Made by a program: the position numbers and the translations under genes. From SAR324 cluster bacterium (GTDB lineage Bacteria > SAR324 > XYD2-FULL-50-16), in the NCBI GenBank assembly GCA_028282885.1, contig JANQGX010000007.1, positions 217,523 to 281,522 of the forward strand: a stretch of DNA of 64,000 nt, given 5' to 3'. The notes under the pieces are model-generated. The model searched no databases, was not told the origin of the DNA, and saw only the letters and a list, made by a program, of their open reading frames with translations. Below are positions 40,343 to 51,007 of the stretch, piece by piece (the stretch's first letter is position 1; each line of letters opens with the position of its first letter).

Positions 40343-43300
40343 TTAAGCGGCAGATATCATTGAAAAAATCTGCTCATTATCAAATCCTTTCAAACCAATG
40401 GCACCCGATCGGCAAGACGCGACGCAAAGTCCGCATCCCTTGCACAGCGCCGCATTAATATCAGCCTTTCCTGCCATGCGTCCCTCTTCGAGGAAACTGG
40501 GAGCAGAATACGGACAAACGGAAACGCAGGTACCGCAACCGCTGCAGTTGTTCTGATTGACAGATGCAATCTCCCCGTTAGTACTGACTGTGCCTTGTGC
40601 CAGCAAGGTAACAGCCCTCGATGAAGCGGCTTTGGCCTGGGCGATGGACTCATCGATAGGCTTCGGATAGTGTGCCAGCCCACAGAGAAAAACACCGTCC
40701 GTTGCAAATTCGGAAGGTCCCAGCTTGGCATGACGTTCCACGTAAAATCCATCCTCATCCATGGCAACCTTGAAATTCTGGGCTAACTGAATGTTCTTAT
40801 TCGGAATGATGGAGGTGGCCAGCGTCAGCAGATCGGTTTCTATCTCAAGCACTCTGCCAATAATCTTGTCTTCAGCCTTAACGACAATCCGACCGTCTTT
40901 GAAAACAACTTCCGGTTTTTCATCATAGGAGTAGCGAATAAACATAACACCCATCTCCCTGGCTTTCTTGTAAAGCTCTTCGCGATCGCCATAGGTCCGG
41001 ATATCCCTGTTAAGAATGTAGACATTCATTTCGGGATTCAATTCCTTCAATTCCAGGGCACTTTCAATGGAATGACTGCAGCAGAGCCTGGAGCAATAGG
41101 GTCTATCGGGCTCCCTGGAACCGACACATTGGATAAAAACGGCTGTATCCATCTCGCCTGCTTTCAATTCGCCGGCCATCAGTTTTTTATCAAATTCGAG
41201 ACTGGTTAGTATCATTGGGCTTTCTCCGTAAGAGTACTCGTCCGGCTTGAACTCTTCAGCACCGGTTGCAATGGTCGCAACTCCGTGTTCAATCTCAAGA
41301 GGTTTGCCGCCCTTGTTTAGTTTGGTTTTAAAATTTCCAACAAACCCGTCAACTTCTTCAATCTCAGTCTTCAGGTGAACTTCTATCCTTTTTTCGTTTT
41401 TCACATCCGTAAGCAGGCTGTTCAGGATCTCCCCAACCTTCTCACCTTTTGCTGTTTTATAAAGAGATTTGGCCTGACCACCCAATTCTTCATTCTTTTC
41501 GATCAAATGGGTTTGAAATCCCTGCCTGGCCAGATTAAGTGCCGATGTCATTCCCGAGATTCCGCCTCCGATTACCAGGGCGTTTTGGTTCACATCCAGT
41601 TTGATCTCCTGTAAGGGTTCCTTGAGAGCAACCTTCATTACAGCCATGCGAACCAGATCCTTGGATTTTTTTGTGGCCAGATCAGGATTGTTGGCGTGAA
41701 CCCAGGAACATTGATTACGGATATTGGCCATCTCGAACAGGTACTTGTTCAGCCCGGCATTGGTCAGGGTATCCCGAAACATGGGCTCATGAGTTTTGGG
41801 AGTACAGGAGGCAACCACAACCCGGTTCAGGTTCTGTTCCTTGATAATCTGCGTCATAATCTCCTGCGTATCCTGGGAACAGGTATAGAGATTATTGGTA
41901 ACGTACTCTACATACGGAAGCGTTTTTGAGTATTCGGCCACCTCATCAACGTCCACGGTTCCCGCGATATTAATACCGCAACTGCAGACAAATACACCGA
42001 TGCGGGGCCGCTCGCCAACAACATTGGTCTCCGGAACCAGTTCCACTTCCTTGGTATCCTTGTATCTGGAATCTGCAAGTATCTCTCCGGCCGCTGCTGC
42101 TGCCGCACTTGCTTCTACAACGGACTGGGGAATATCTTTCGGTCCCTGGAATGCTCCGCAGACAAAGACACCTTCCCGGGAGGTGGAAACCGGGTTTTGA
42201 TCGGACGTTGCCACAAAATTGTGACCATTCAACTCGATTCCCAGGTTTTTTGCCAGATCAATTGCGGATTCTTTCGCCTCCAAACCAACGGACAAAACCA
42301 CCAGATCAAACTCATCCCGGACGATCTCTCCCGCCTCGGTTACATATTCCAGGAAGAGGTTTCCTGTTTTCGGATCTTCCGTGATGGAGTGAACCCTGGA
42401 GCGGACAAAATTAACCCCTTCATCCTTGGCCCGGTCATAGTATTTTTCGAAGTCCTTTCCATGGGTTCGCATGTCCATGTAGAAAATATTACAGGAAAGA
42501 TTTCCAGAAGCATGCTCCTTGGCTATGACCGCTTCCTTGATGGCATACATGCAGCAAACCGAGGAACAATAGGAGTGATCGCATCGGTTGATATCTCTTG
42601 ATCCCACACATTGCAACCAGGCAATTTTAGCAGGTTCTTCCCGATCCAGAGGTCTCATCAAATGTCCCTGGTAGGGACCTGAAGCACTGAGGATCCTCTC
42701 AAATTCCAGGCTGGTGATCACATTGGGATATTGGGAGTAGCTGTAATGATCGAATTTGGATGGATCAAAGGCATCGGAGCCCTGCGACATGATGACCGCA
42801 CCAACCTCAACTTCTGCCGTATTGGGTTCCTGAGCATAGTCAATGGCATCGGCCAGACAGACTCGTTCGCATAGCCCGCAACCGATACATTTGTCTTTAT
42901 CAATGGTAAAGGCCAGGGGAACCGCTTGTGCGTATTGAATATAGGTTGCGGATCTGACATTCAAGCCGCAGTCAAACTCGTTCACAGCCGTAACAGGACA
43001 TACGCTTTTACACTCACCGCAACCCGTGCAATTATCCAGGTTAATAAAACGGGGAACGCTTTCCAGTCTGGCTTTGAAATTACCGACCTCGCCTTCGAGA
43101 GATGTTACTTCCGTGTTCGGAATGATATTAATATTTAGATGTCGACCGACATCCACCAATTTTGGCGAAATAATTCACATGGCACAGTCGTTTGTGGGAA
43201 ACGTCTTATCCAGTTGGGCCATCATCCCCCCAATGGATGAGGATTTCTCCGCCAAGTGAACATAGATTCCGGCATCGGCCAGGTCCAAAGCCGCTTGCAT

Positions 43301-43360
43301 TCCTGCAATACCCGCTCCCACGACCAGTGCCGACCCGCTGTTATTATTTGTTTTTGCCAT
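40343..43360 (-). CDS. hdrA: HdrA2: tandem HdrA without GltD module, selenoprotein (Sec62)
   Basis: 1005 aa read through UGA at 43175-43177, ATG 43360. N-terminal FAD motif [25 protein letters not shown]62[12 protein letters not shown]; two adjacent ferredoxin motifs ([12 protein letters not shown] and [11 protein letters not shown]); HdrA core; second FAD unit ([19 protein letters not shown]); C-terminal ferredoxin motifs [12 protein letters not shown] and [11 protein letters not shown]. Its C-terminal half is close to HdrA1, but the GltD-like insertion is absent: the site holds the second ferredoxin motif. It lies between mvhD3 and mvhD2, so operon 2 has two HdrA and two MvhD proteins. Confidence 0.9.
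43138..43153 (-). promoter_or_regulatory. Possible SECIS hairpin of hdrA2
   Basis: Perfect 6-bp stem GATGTC / GACATC with a GGTC loop, 21 nt after the UGA. Its position is shifted by 4 nt against the candidates in hdrA1 and hdrA3, so homology is uncertain. Confidence 0.4.
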
Positions 43361-43458
43361 AGCTAATTCTCTTTATCGATATTCTTTGCTATTTCCTTTC
43401 GTAATGGTGAAACTCGGCTCTGTATTCAATCTTAATATCCTGAATTCCACCATTAACT

Positions 43459-44217
43459 TCAGGCCGCCAGACTGGCGAATTTTGCAGTTGATCCTTCGTG
43501 ACAGTTGAACTCCGCAAGCCCGTCTCTCTCCAGCTCATTAAGCCTGGTGGAAACTGTATAGACCGGCATACCGGACCTCTCCGCCATTTCACGGACGGAA
43601 AGCGGTCCTTCCCCCAACATCTCCAGAATCAATGCTTTATGGTATTCGGAACGAATGGCTTCACTGAGAACTTCCTCCATCAAATCGGGATCGGTTTTTT
43701 CTCTATAGACATTTTCCGCCTTGTCCAATTGATGTTCCATCCCACTCAACCAGCGAAGACGACGGGTTCCAAGTGCTCTTTGGACAGCTCCCAGTTCCAG
43801 CATATATTGGGTTGGATCAAAAGGCCCCATTTCAAGGGTTTTCTGACTGACTTCGGTGACATATTCGGAGAAGAGGGCCCCTTCAGCGGCGCTGACTCTT
43901 CTTAATTGTACGCGTTCGCGTTCGATGCCGGCCAGATCAAGCAGCTTTGCCACCATTTCAACACGACCGGCTACAGTTACATTACCATCCTGGTAATGGC
44001 ATTCACCGAGATGTCAACCAGAGACAAAAACGCCATCATACCCGTTGACCAAACCTTCTGCGATATAAAGAGGATCAACCCTTCCGGAGCACATGGTTCT
44101 GATCACCCTGAGAGTCGGTGGATACTGAAAACGCGAAACCCCGGCAAGATCTGCTCCGGCATAAGCACACCAGTTACATAAAAAAGCCAGTATTTTTGGC
44201 TCGTAATTTTCTGCCAT
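43459..44217 (-). CDS. mvhD: MvhD3: MvhD domain fused to a winged-helix domain, selenoprotein (Sec68)
   Basis: 252 aa read through UGA at 44014-44016. Start ATG 44217 has a clear AGGAGAA; an in-frame ATG at 44241 is upstream. MvhD part: CNWC, TMCSGR, SG-U68-HLGECHYQDGN. Residues about 100-200 are helical, and 206-237 form a helix-turn-helix/wing (LSVREMAERSGMPVYTVSTR, then LNELERDGLAEF). Extra C-terminal sequence of this kind is absent from MvhD1 and MvhD2. It might be regulatory or a structural dock. Encoded between hdrA3 and hdrA2. Confidence 0.85.
43980..43998 (-). promoter_or_regulatory. Putative SECIS hairpin of mvhD3
   Basis: Perfect 7-bp stem CATTACC / GGTAATG with an AGGAT loop, 15 nt after the UGA. 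It aligns with the mvhD1/2 hairpins; the surrounding codons differ while the stem is kept. Confidence 0.6.
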
Positions 44218-44243
44218 AATCTGTTCTCCTGTTTGCTCCATCG

Positions 44244-47200
44244 CTAGGCTACACTTTTACCAGCCCTGATCGAAGCAATAATCTGATCGTTATTAAAATG
44301 TTTCATCGTAATTGCCTGTTGCGGACATGCCACGGCGCAAACCCCGCATCCCTTGCATAGGGCCGAGATGTTCTTTGCCCTGATGCCTTTTCCTTCCACC
44401 TTTTCCGGTTCAATGGCACTGAAGGAGCAGGATTCGACACAAAGACCGCAACCGATACAGAGTTCCTGATCGATTTGAGAAACAATCGGTTCCACAGCCA
44501 CTGATTGTTGGGAAAGCACGTTGATTGCCCTGGAAACTGCAGCCTGGGCCTGGGCTATGCTTTCGTCCAACGGTTTTGGATAGTGGGCCATTCCGCAGAT
44601 GTAAACCCCGTCAGTTGCACAATCCACGGGCCTCAGTTTGGCATGGGCTTCCATGACAAATTTATCGGCATTCACCGGCAGTTTATAAGCAGACGTAACT
44701 GTCTCATTGGCCGATGATTCGATAGCCGTTGCCAGGTTGAGGAGATCGGTTTCAATCACCATTTCCCTTTGAATCACAGGATCAAAAATCTTCACCTCCA
44801 GTTTATCCCCTGCTTCGGTGACGACCGGCTTTCGTTCAGGTGAGTATTTGATAAAGACAACGCCTTTCTCCCTGGCCTTCTGGTAGACGGATTCCCGCTC
44901 TCCATACGTTCTGATATCCCGATGCAGAATGAAAACATTGGTTTCCGGGTTCTTCTCTTTAATTTCAAGGGCCTGATTGATCGAAGCGGTACAGCAGATT
45001 TTGGAACAATAGGGATGGCTTTCGTCTCGGGATCCAACGCATTGAATAAAGACAACACTTTCCGCATCCGGGTATTTTTCCAGATTCTGTTCCAGATCGT
45101 GCCAGCGGGTTACTCTCGGGTTCTGCCCGTAGAGGTGTTCACCGGTTTCAGTCGCCTGACCCCCGGTGGCTACAACCGTCGCGCCGTGCCGGATGGTTTT
45201 CTTGAGATCACCGATTTTAACTTCGGTTTCGAAATTACCGACAAATCCTTTGGCATTCACAACCTCGGCACCCTTCATGACGTTAATTCCGGTATGATTT
45301 TCCACTTGTCCAATCAGCTCATCCAGGTAAGACCCGACATCTGCACCTTTCCAGGTTTTCTTGATCTGTCTGGCCGATCCACCCAGTTCCATTCCTTTCT
45401 CTACCAGGGTTGTGGCAAATCCCTGTTCGGCAAAATTCAAAGCTGCCGTCATTCCGGAGACACCGCCGCCGACGACAAGAACGGGATTATTGACGCCCAC
45501 TGTCAGGTAATCGAGGGGTTCCAGGAATGCGGATCTTGCCACGGACATTTTCACCAGGTCCTTGGCTTTTTCGGTTGCCTTGTCTTTTTCACTTGAATGA
45601 ACCCAGGTACACTGGTTTCTGATATTGGCCATTTCAAAGAGAAACGGATTGAGTCCGGCATCCTTCATGGTCTCCTGAAACAAGGGCTCATGCGTAATAG
45701 GCGAGCAAGCCGCAACAACGACCCGATTCAGCTTTTGCTCCTTGATGGTCTCAACCATTTTCTCCTGGGTATCCTGGGAACAGGAGAAAAGATTCTCCTC
45801 GGTATAAACCACATTTGGCAACGACTTGGCATACTCGACAATGGAAGGCACATCGGCTATGCCGCCAATATTGATTCCACAATTACAGACGAAGACACCA
45901 ATGCGGGGTTCCTGACCAACCACATTAATCTCCTCCGGAAAAATTCGTTCCTTGACCAGCGAACCACGGGCTGCAGCCAGATCTGATCCTGCAGAACAGG
46001 CTGCGGCGCTGGCTTCCATAATCGAATGCGGAATATCCTTTGGTCCCTGGATAACGCCGGCCACATAAATGCCCGGTTTTGATGTGGTGACCGGAGAGAC
46101 ATCTTCCGTTTTCACAAAATTATACTGATTCAGCTCGATATCAAGATCCCCGGCCAGCTCGACAGCCGACTTGGCTGGCTCCATTCCCACAGAAAGAACT
46201 ACCAGATCGAACTCTTCCTCGATAATCTCACCTGCTTCCGAAACATAGTGAAGATTCAGATTCCTGCTTTCCGGGACCTCGCTGATGGTATGCACCCTGG
46301 CTTGCACGTATCTGACACCCTGTTCCTTGGAACGTTCATAATACCGCTCATAGTCTTTACCAAAGGTACGGATATCCATATTGAAAATACTGCATTCCAG
46401 CCCGTTGTGGCTGTGTTCCTGAGCAATGACAGTTTCCTTGATAGCGTACATACAGCAGACTGAAGAGCAGTAACCGTTATCACACTGGTTTTGATCTCTT
46501 GAACCCACGCATTGCAGCCAGGCAATCTTTTTCGGTTCTTTTTCGTCGGAAAGCCTGACCAGATGACCACTGGTTGGACCCGTAGCGCTCAGAATTCTTT
46601 CGAATTCGATACTGGTCATGACATTGGGATTGCTCTTGTAGAGATAAAACTCTTCAAGCTTATCCGGATCAAACACATCCGTACCCGAGGTCAGGATAAC
46701 CGCTCCAACATCTATCTCCTTTTCTAACGCCTGATCCCGGTGATTGACAGCTCCCGGCAGACAGGCTTCAACACAGAGTTCACAATCACAGCAGTAACTG
46801 CAGTTCAAACAGCGGCCTGCCTCTTCCTGGCCTTGCTCTTCGGTATAACCCAATTCCACCTGATCGAAATTACCGGCTCTTTTCTCAACAGCCAGTTCCG
46901 GCATCTGCAATCGATGCTTAACCGGCTCCTTGTCATAAGGACGATAAACCGGATCATCCAGGGTAACGGGCTCCCGGCCTTCCACCATGTCGACGCCGTC
47001 GAAATAGCGCTGGATGGATTCTGCGGCCTCTTTTCCGGACGCTACAGCACCGATTACAGTCCAGGGTCCGGTTTGTACATCACCCCCGGCGAAGACACCT
47101 TCATAATCCGTGGCATAGGAGATGGAGTTCACTTCGATGGTTCCCCATCGTGAAAATTCCAGACCGGCAGCCTCTTCCAGGCAGGAGAGATCGGGTTTCT

Positions 47201-48668
47201 GACCAATCGCGGGTATGATCTGATCCACATCCAGTTCAAATTCACTTCCCGGAACCGGAATCGGGGATCTTCTGCCTGATGAATCGGCATCACCCAACTC
47301 CATTTTAATGCATCTCAATCCGGCCACCCTGCCATCTTCAACCACGATTTCCTGGGGTGCAGCCAGATAGTTAATCCTTATACCTTCATCCAGTGAAGCC
47401 TCAATTTCCTCATCAAAAGCCGGCATCTCGGTCCTGGTTCTTCTGTAGACTATGGTGACCTCTTCCGCTCCCATGCGAATCGCTGAGCGAGCTACATCAA
47501 TAGCCACGTTACCACCACCGATAATAACCACTTTTTTACCAACTTCCGTTTTACCCGTAAGTGAGAGTTCTCTCAGGAAATCCACTCCCTGGCGAACGCC
47601 ATTAACATTCTCACCGGGAACACCCAATTCAATCCCTTTGTGGGCACCAATCGCCAGGTAGACAGCCTTGTAACCCTGGTTTTTCAAATCATCAATGGAG
47701 AGATCCGGACCAAGGGGGCTGTTTGTCTTAATCTCAACACCCAGGTTGGTGATAATCTCGATTTCCTTGTTCAGGATTTCTCTTGGCAGACGATGTTCAG
47801 GGATACCGACACGAAGCATTCCGCCCGGTTCGGGAAGTGATTCAAAAATGGTGGATTTGATACCGCGGCGCGCCAGAAAATAAGCGGTGGAGAGTCCGGC
47901 GGGACCGGATCCGATAATGGCAACCTTTTCATCCCTTTCGGGGTCACATTGGATCTCAATCTCACGCGGATCGAACCGGTCTGCTGCCAAACGTTTCAGA
48001 TCGCGTATAGCCAAAGGATCATCAACACTGCAACGTCGACATGCATCTTCACATCCATGGGGACAAACCCTGCCCAAAATCCCCGGCAGGGGAAGATCTT
48101 CCATGATGATCTCAAGAGCCCGTTTGTAATTTCCGACCTTAACCATCTGTACATAGCCCTGAACGTTTATTCCGGCAGGGCAGGCCAGTTTACACGGTGC
48201 GGTATCGGTTTTTTCTATGCAATAGGTTCCGGGAATCGCCTGGGTGTATTTTTTATAAATGGCCTTGCGAGTTGCCAAGCCTTCCTCGTAACCGCTTTCC
48301 AGCTCAACGGGGCAGACTGCTTCACAATCACCACAGCTTGTACATTTTGAGAGGTCCACATAACGTGGCCCCTGGTATACTTTTGTTTTAAAACTTCCCG
48401 GATCACCATCGATACTGAGTAATCTGGCGTTCGTGAGAAGTTCAATGTTTAAATGCCGGCCGACCTCAACCAGTTTAGGTGAGATAATTCACATGGTGCA
48501 GTCGTTTGTGGGGAATGTCTTGTCCAACTGCGACATGACCCCTCCAATGGCCGATGATTCCTCAACAAGATATACGTAGTATCCGGAATTAGCCAAATCC
48601 AAAGCGGATTGCATTCCCGCAATACCGCCTCCGACAACCATGACCGATCCAACTACATCCTTTGTCAT
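44244..48668 (-). CDS. hdrA: HdrA3: tandem HdrA with inserted GltD-like module, selenoprotein (Sec60)
   Basis: 1474 aa read through UGA at 48489-48491, ATG 48668 with AGGAG upstream. Same order as HdrA1: [25 protein letters not shown]60[12 protein letters not shown]; ferredoxin C109/C112/C115/C119; GltD-like module (about 150-590: CKLACPAGINVQGYV, AIIGSGPAGLSTAY, VVIIGGGNVAIDVARSAI); HdrA core; second FAD unit (VVGGGVSGMTAALNFAEQG); C-terminal CIGCGLCVESC and CKGCGVCAVAC. The C-terminus differs clearly from HdrA1 and HdrA2, suggesting a different partner, possibly MvhD3, whose gene follows after 26 nt. First gene of operon 2. Confidence 0.9.
48458..48471 (-). promoter_or_regulatory. Possible SECIS hairpin of hdrA3
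   Basis: GGTT / GGCC stem (two G-U pairs) around a GAGGTC loop, 17 nt after the UGA; homologous to the hdrA1 candidate. Confidence 0.4.
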
Positions 48669-49417
48669 TTTTTTCTCCTGTAAGGGTTAAGTGAGTCTCT
48701 GTAAATCTAATCAAATGTTCCGGTTTATATTGAATCGCCCTTTGGTCCGTTTAAAGGTGACTTCCAATTTTCCCGATAATTTGATCCAGGATGATTAAAT
48801 CTGTTGACAGCGTGAAAACGCCCTCATGCAAAACATTCGACTGAGTTTGAGCCTGGAGAAAACATCCAAAATCAATCCGCCATGCGGTCGGAATCATTTT
48901 TCTCAAGCCCTGAAAAGATCGTTGTCAAATGGTTTTAAAAAACTTGTTTGAGCGCTCAATAGGCTTATTCAAAGGATATAAGAAGCAAATTCTGAATGTC
49001 AAATTTAAGAAAAAAAACTAAAGTGATTAAATATGACCAAATATGTAAAGTTTTACCCTTTCGCTTCGTAGTTTATTAATTTATTTGAACATTGATGGGT
49101 TCATCAATATTATTGAAGTAAATTTTTAGACCAATTTCTTTTATTTAAAATTTGACCAAATATTTAAATTTTTCCGATAAAATCCTCATCAAGCTTTATG
49201 ATTCGGGGGTTGGAAGCAATAATAAAACACCAAATACTAAGATCGGGTTACAGTGATCCACATCAAGAACCCACCTGGAATGTTTGTGTTTTATCCAAAC
49301 CCCTTATATAAAAAGATCGAGGAGACTTCTTTTTTTGGCAGAACTCCCCGATAATACAGAAACAGGTCAAATGAAGTCGGATTGAATATCAACGACGATT
49401 CAGGGGTTGGAAACGAA
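48669..49417. promoter_or_regulatory. Divergent regulatory region between hdr operon 2 and the two-component system
   Basis: 749 nt of AT-rich DNA without a gene. It contains a 21-bp direct repeat, TGACCAAATATnTAAAnTTTT, at 49034-49054 and 49153-49173 (two mismatches), an FNR-like site GTGATccacATCAA at 49253-49266, and a TTATATAA box near 49303-49310 that could be a -10 element for the kinase gene. Confidence 0.5.
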
Positions 49418-51004
49418 ATGACAGAACCGAAACAACAGACAATTAATATCGGCATTGTCGGCGGAGGCACCTATTGCCGGGAGGTTCTGAAAAAATATGT
49501 CATTGAACCATCCGAAGCCCGACAATACACCAGGATTGTTGCGGTTGTTGATAAGGACCAGGAAAGCCCGGGTATCAAAGAAGCCCAAAAGCTGGGTATC
49601 CAAACCCTGGAGGATTATGAAGAGTTATATGAAGCGCACTATCAAATAGATATCATCATTATCCTGAAACCGGGCAGGGAACTCCTGGATCGGATCATCA
49701 GCACCCGGCCCATACATATCCGAATCCTCTCTTTTGAGGTATTTCGATTTCTCTGGCAGGATCTGGGTCATGCGGAGTTTGAGCTGAACACCAGAAACAA
49801 GGAGATGGAGACCATCCTCAATCACATTCAGGATATCATCGTTGTTATCTCCACGGAAATGGAAATCATAGAAGTCAACCAGACCTTTCTGGATTACATG
49901 GGACATTCCAGGGAAGAGATCATCGGCCAGAAGTGCTATGAAGTCCTGCAGAAGAAGGATCATCACTGCTATATCAATGACAACACTTTTTGCCCCATCA
50001 ATGATGTCATCCGAAACCGGCAACCCAGCCGCAGGACTTCGCTCCGCCAGGTCGATCAAAACGGTAAACAGCGGCACCTGGATGTTATCGTTTACCCCAT
50101 CTGGGAAAAAGACGGCAAAATCTCCAAGTTTATTGAAATAGGACGCGATGTAACCGAACTCAAAAACGAGCAGGAGAGAATCACCTCCAGACTGGAGAAG
50201 ATGGTCAAGGATCGCACCCGTGAACTGCAGGATACTCATGCCAAATTGCTGCACCAGGATAAAATGTCTTCATTAGGCAAGCTTTCGGCCGCTGTCGTTC
50301 ATGAGATAAACAATCCTATTTCGGGTATCCTCAACCTGATCATGCTGATGAAACGAATTCATAATGAGGGAGAGCTGTCTTCGGCCGATCGGGAACAGTT
50401 CAGTTCTTACCTTGATTTGATGGAAACCGAGACCAAGCGAATCAGCAGAATCGTCTCCAATCTCCTGGCTTTTTCCAGGCAGTCAAAGATTGAGCTGAAG
50501 CGGTTGGATCTCAATGAACTGATTGAACGAACCATCGTTATGAACCTCAATCTAATCAAAATCAATCATATCCAACTGAACCGGCAATTAAGGAATGATC
50601 TTCCCAAATTAAGGGGGGCGGAGGATCAACTGCAACAGGTGTTGATGAATCTGATTTCAAATGCCGTTGAAGCCATGGAATCCGGCAGGAAAAAGGTCCT
50701 CACCATAAAAACAACGCATTCGCTAGCTGAAAACAGCCTTACTTTTTCAATTTCCGATACCGGTGTGGGAATACCCCCCGAACACATTTCCAAACTATAC
50801 GAGCCTTTTTTTACAACCAAAAAGAACGGGAAAGGTGTAGGTTTGGGTTTATCCCTGGTTTATGGGATCGTCCACAAGCACAAGGGTCAGATCGAAATCG
50901 ATTCGACAGTTAACAAGGGAACCACCTTTACCATTGAATTACCCATTGAGGGTGAGATCGAAGAGTTCGATGGCGACAATGAAATCAATATGATGGAGTT
51001 TTAA
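49418..51004 (+). CDS. Histidine kinase with N-terminal Rossmann-like domain and PAS domain
   Basis: About 528 aa from ATG 49418 (a TTG at 49382 is also in frame). Residues ~8-115 look like a dinucleotide-binding Rossmann fold: INIGIVGGGTYCREVL, VAVVDKD, then DIIIILKPG. A PAS domain follows (~130-260), with a Cys-rich CYEVLQ...CYIN...CPI stretch. Next come a coiled linker, the phosphoacceptor box AAVVHEINNPISGI, and HATPase motifs NLISNAVEAM, DTGVGIP and GVGLGLSLV. No membrane helices: a soluble sensor. The regulator gene starts 4 nt after its stop. The divergent hdr/flx operon is the obvious candidate target. Confidence 0.85.
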   Translation: MTEPKQQTINIGIVGGGTYCREVLKKYVIEPSEARQYTRIVAVVDKDQESPGIKEAQKLGIQTLEDYEELYEAHYQIDIIIILKPGRELLDRIISTRPIHIRILSFEVFRFLWQDLGHAEFELNTRNKEMETILNHIQDIIVVISTEMEIIEVNQTFLDYMGHSREEIIGQKCYEVLQKKDHHCYINDNTFCPINDVIRNRQPSRRTSLRQVDQNGKQRHLDVIVYPIWEKDGKISKFIEIGRDVTELKNEQERITSRLEKMVKDRTRELQDTHAKLLHQDKMSSLGKLSAAVVHEINNPISGILNLIMLMKRIHNEGELSSADREQFSSYLDLMETETKRISRIVSNLLAFSRQSKIELKRLDLNELIERTIVMNLNLIKINHIQLNRQLRNDLPKLRGAEDQLQQVLMNLISNAVEAMESGRKKVLTIKTTHSLAENSLTFSISDTGVGIPPEHISKLYEPFFTTKKNGKGVGLGLSLVYGIVHKHKGQIEIDSTVNKGTTFTIELPIEGEIEEFDGDNEINMMEF

Positions 51005-51007
51005 AAA

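Noticed and set aside
25411..48668. Eight split genes that look like frameshifts or pseudogenes
   Set aside because: Each break is a single in-frame UGA at a family cysteine, with intact conserved coding on both sides, the same codon in paralogues and a downstream hairpin. Decay or sequencing error would not give this pattern.
48669..49417. Sigma-54 promoter for hdr operon 2
   Set aside because: Searched by eye on both strands for GG-N10-GC in a TGGCAC-N5-TTGC context; no good match.
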